Assembly: GCA_937982605.1 (NCBI GenBank) | Contig: CALJLC010000545.1 | Location: 1-5,607, forward strand | DNA: 5,607 nt | Direction: 5' to 3' | From: an uncultured Gemmatimonadales bacterium | Lineage (GTDB): Bacteria; Gemmatimonadota; Gemmatimonadetes; Longimicrobiales; Gaopeijiaceae | In this document: positions 5,486-5,607 of the stretch, in pieces | Numbering within the stretch: the stretch's first letter is position 1 | Layout: each line of letters begins with the position of its first letter | Position numbers and translations under genes: made by a program | The notes under the pieces: generated by a model | What the model was told of the DNA's origin: nothing | Database searches by the model: none | What the model saw: the letters and a program-made list of their open reading frames with translations, nothing else

Positions 5486-5607
5486 GCGACCCCGAGCCCG
5501 ACGCGCCGTTCGACGTCGTCGTGGCCGGCGGCGGGCCGGCCGGCTGCGCCGCCGCGACCGTGCTGGCCGCCTACATGGGCGGCCTCGCCCTCGGCGCCGC
5601 GGCGGGA
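5482..5607 (+). CDS. N-terminus of an FAD-dependent oxidoreductase-like protein (cut by the window edge)
   Basis: Only 42 codons are present. F-D-V-V-V-A-G-G-G-P-A-G (10-21) is a beta strand plus the glycine-rich turn of a Rossmann fold that binds FAD, as in geranylgeranyl-reductase-like or halogenase-like monooxygenases. There is no ATG, GTG or TTG in frame near the expected start. CTG at 5482-5484 gives (M)SDPEPDAPFDVVV, a natural N-terminus, and overlaps the FmdB-like stop as CTGA, in the manner of the common ATGA coupling. A GTG at 5323 would add 53 Arg-rich residues in a shadow frame and is unlikely. From about residue 26 (T-V-L-A-A-Y-M-G-G-L-A-L-G) the sequence looks less like an FAD protein and more like a membrane helix of fused spermidine-synthase-like proteins; see findings. 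Function is tentative. Confidence 0.55.
   Translation, partial: MSDPEPDAPFDVVVAGGGPAGCAAATVLAAYMGGLALGAAAG

Noticed and set aside
1..5607. CRISPR array, insertion sequence, tRNA or rRNA
   Set aside because: No regularly spaced repeats, transposase motifs, terminal inverted repeats, or tRNA/rRNA signatures were seen on either strand.

Overview
This is a strongly GC-rich window (about 70% G+C by eye) from a free-living, Gram-negative-type bacterium. Four of the six genes encode exported or membrane-anchored products: one Tat-type leader, two Sec-type leaders and one PEP-CTERM protein. The leader regions tend to end in A-A-Q or A-Q. That habit, with the mix of a secreted TPR protein, a periplasmic imidazolonepropionase-like amidohydrolase and a PEP-CTERM protein, is most like Gemmatimonadota or related environmental phyla. 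This placement is inference; there is no marker gene in the window.

Layout. Positions 1-148 (minus) hold the N-terminus of a Tat-exported protein that runs off the left edge. After a 163-bp divergent spacer with a conspicuous hairpin (215-256), a secreted TPR protein of 545 residues runs on the plus strand (312-1949). It meets head to head a small four-helix membrane protein of unknown function on the minus strand (1969-2469). Next on the minus strand is a 244-residue PEP-CTERM protein (2599-3333), which ends in a good intrinsic-terminator candidate (2541-2577). It is preceded by a sigma-54-type -24/-12 promoter candidate (3392-3407) and a run of ten C in its predicted 5' leader (3360-3369). 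A gene-free stretch (3408-3700) separates it from a 500-residue secreted metal-dependent amidohydrolase on the minus strand (3701-5203). A 39-bp divergent gap leads to an 80-residue FmdB-like small protein (5243-5485, plus). The start of an FAD-dependent oxidoreductase-like reading frame follows (from about 5482) and is cut by the right edge.

The genes do not form one obvious pathway. The best-supported regulatory unit is the PEP-CTERM gene: sigma-54 promoter, short leader with a homopolymer tract, gene, terminator. PEP-CTERM proteins are processed by an exosortase and are tied to exopolysaccharide or floc formation, with RpoN/PrsK/PrsR control known in some bacteria. No exosortase or prs gene lies in this window. 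The points most worth a second look are that promoter and C-tract, the thioester-domain-like motif pair in the PEP-CTERM protein with His where Gln is expected, the apparent CTG start and possible chimeric junction of the last reading frame, and a histidine-rich helical face in the TPR protein.
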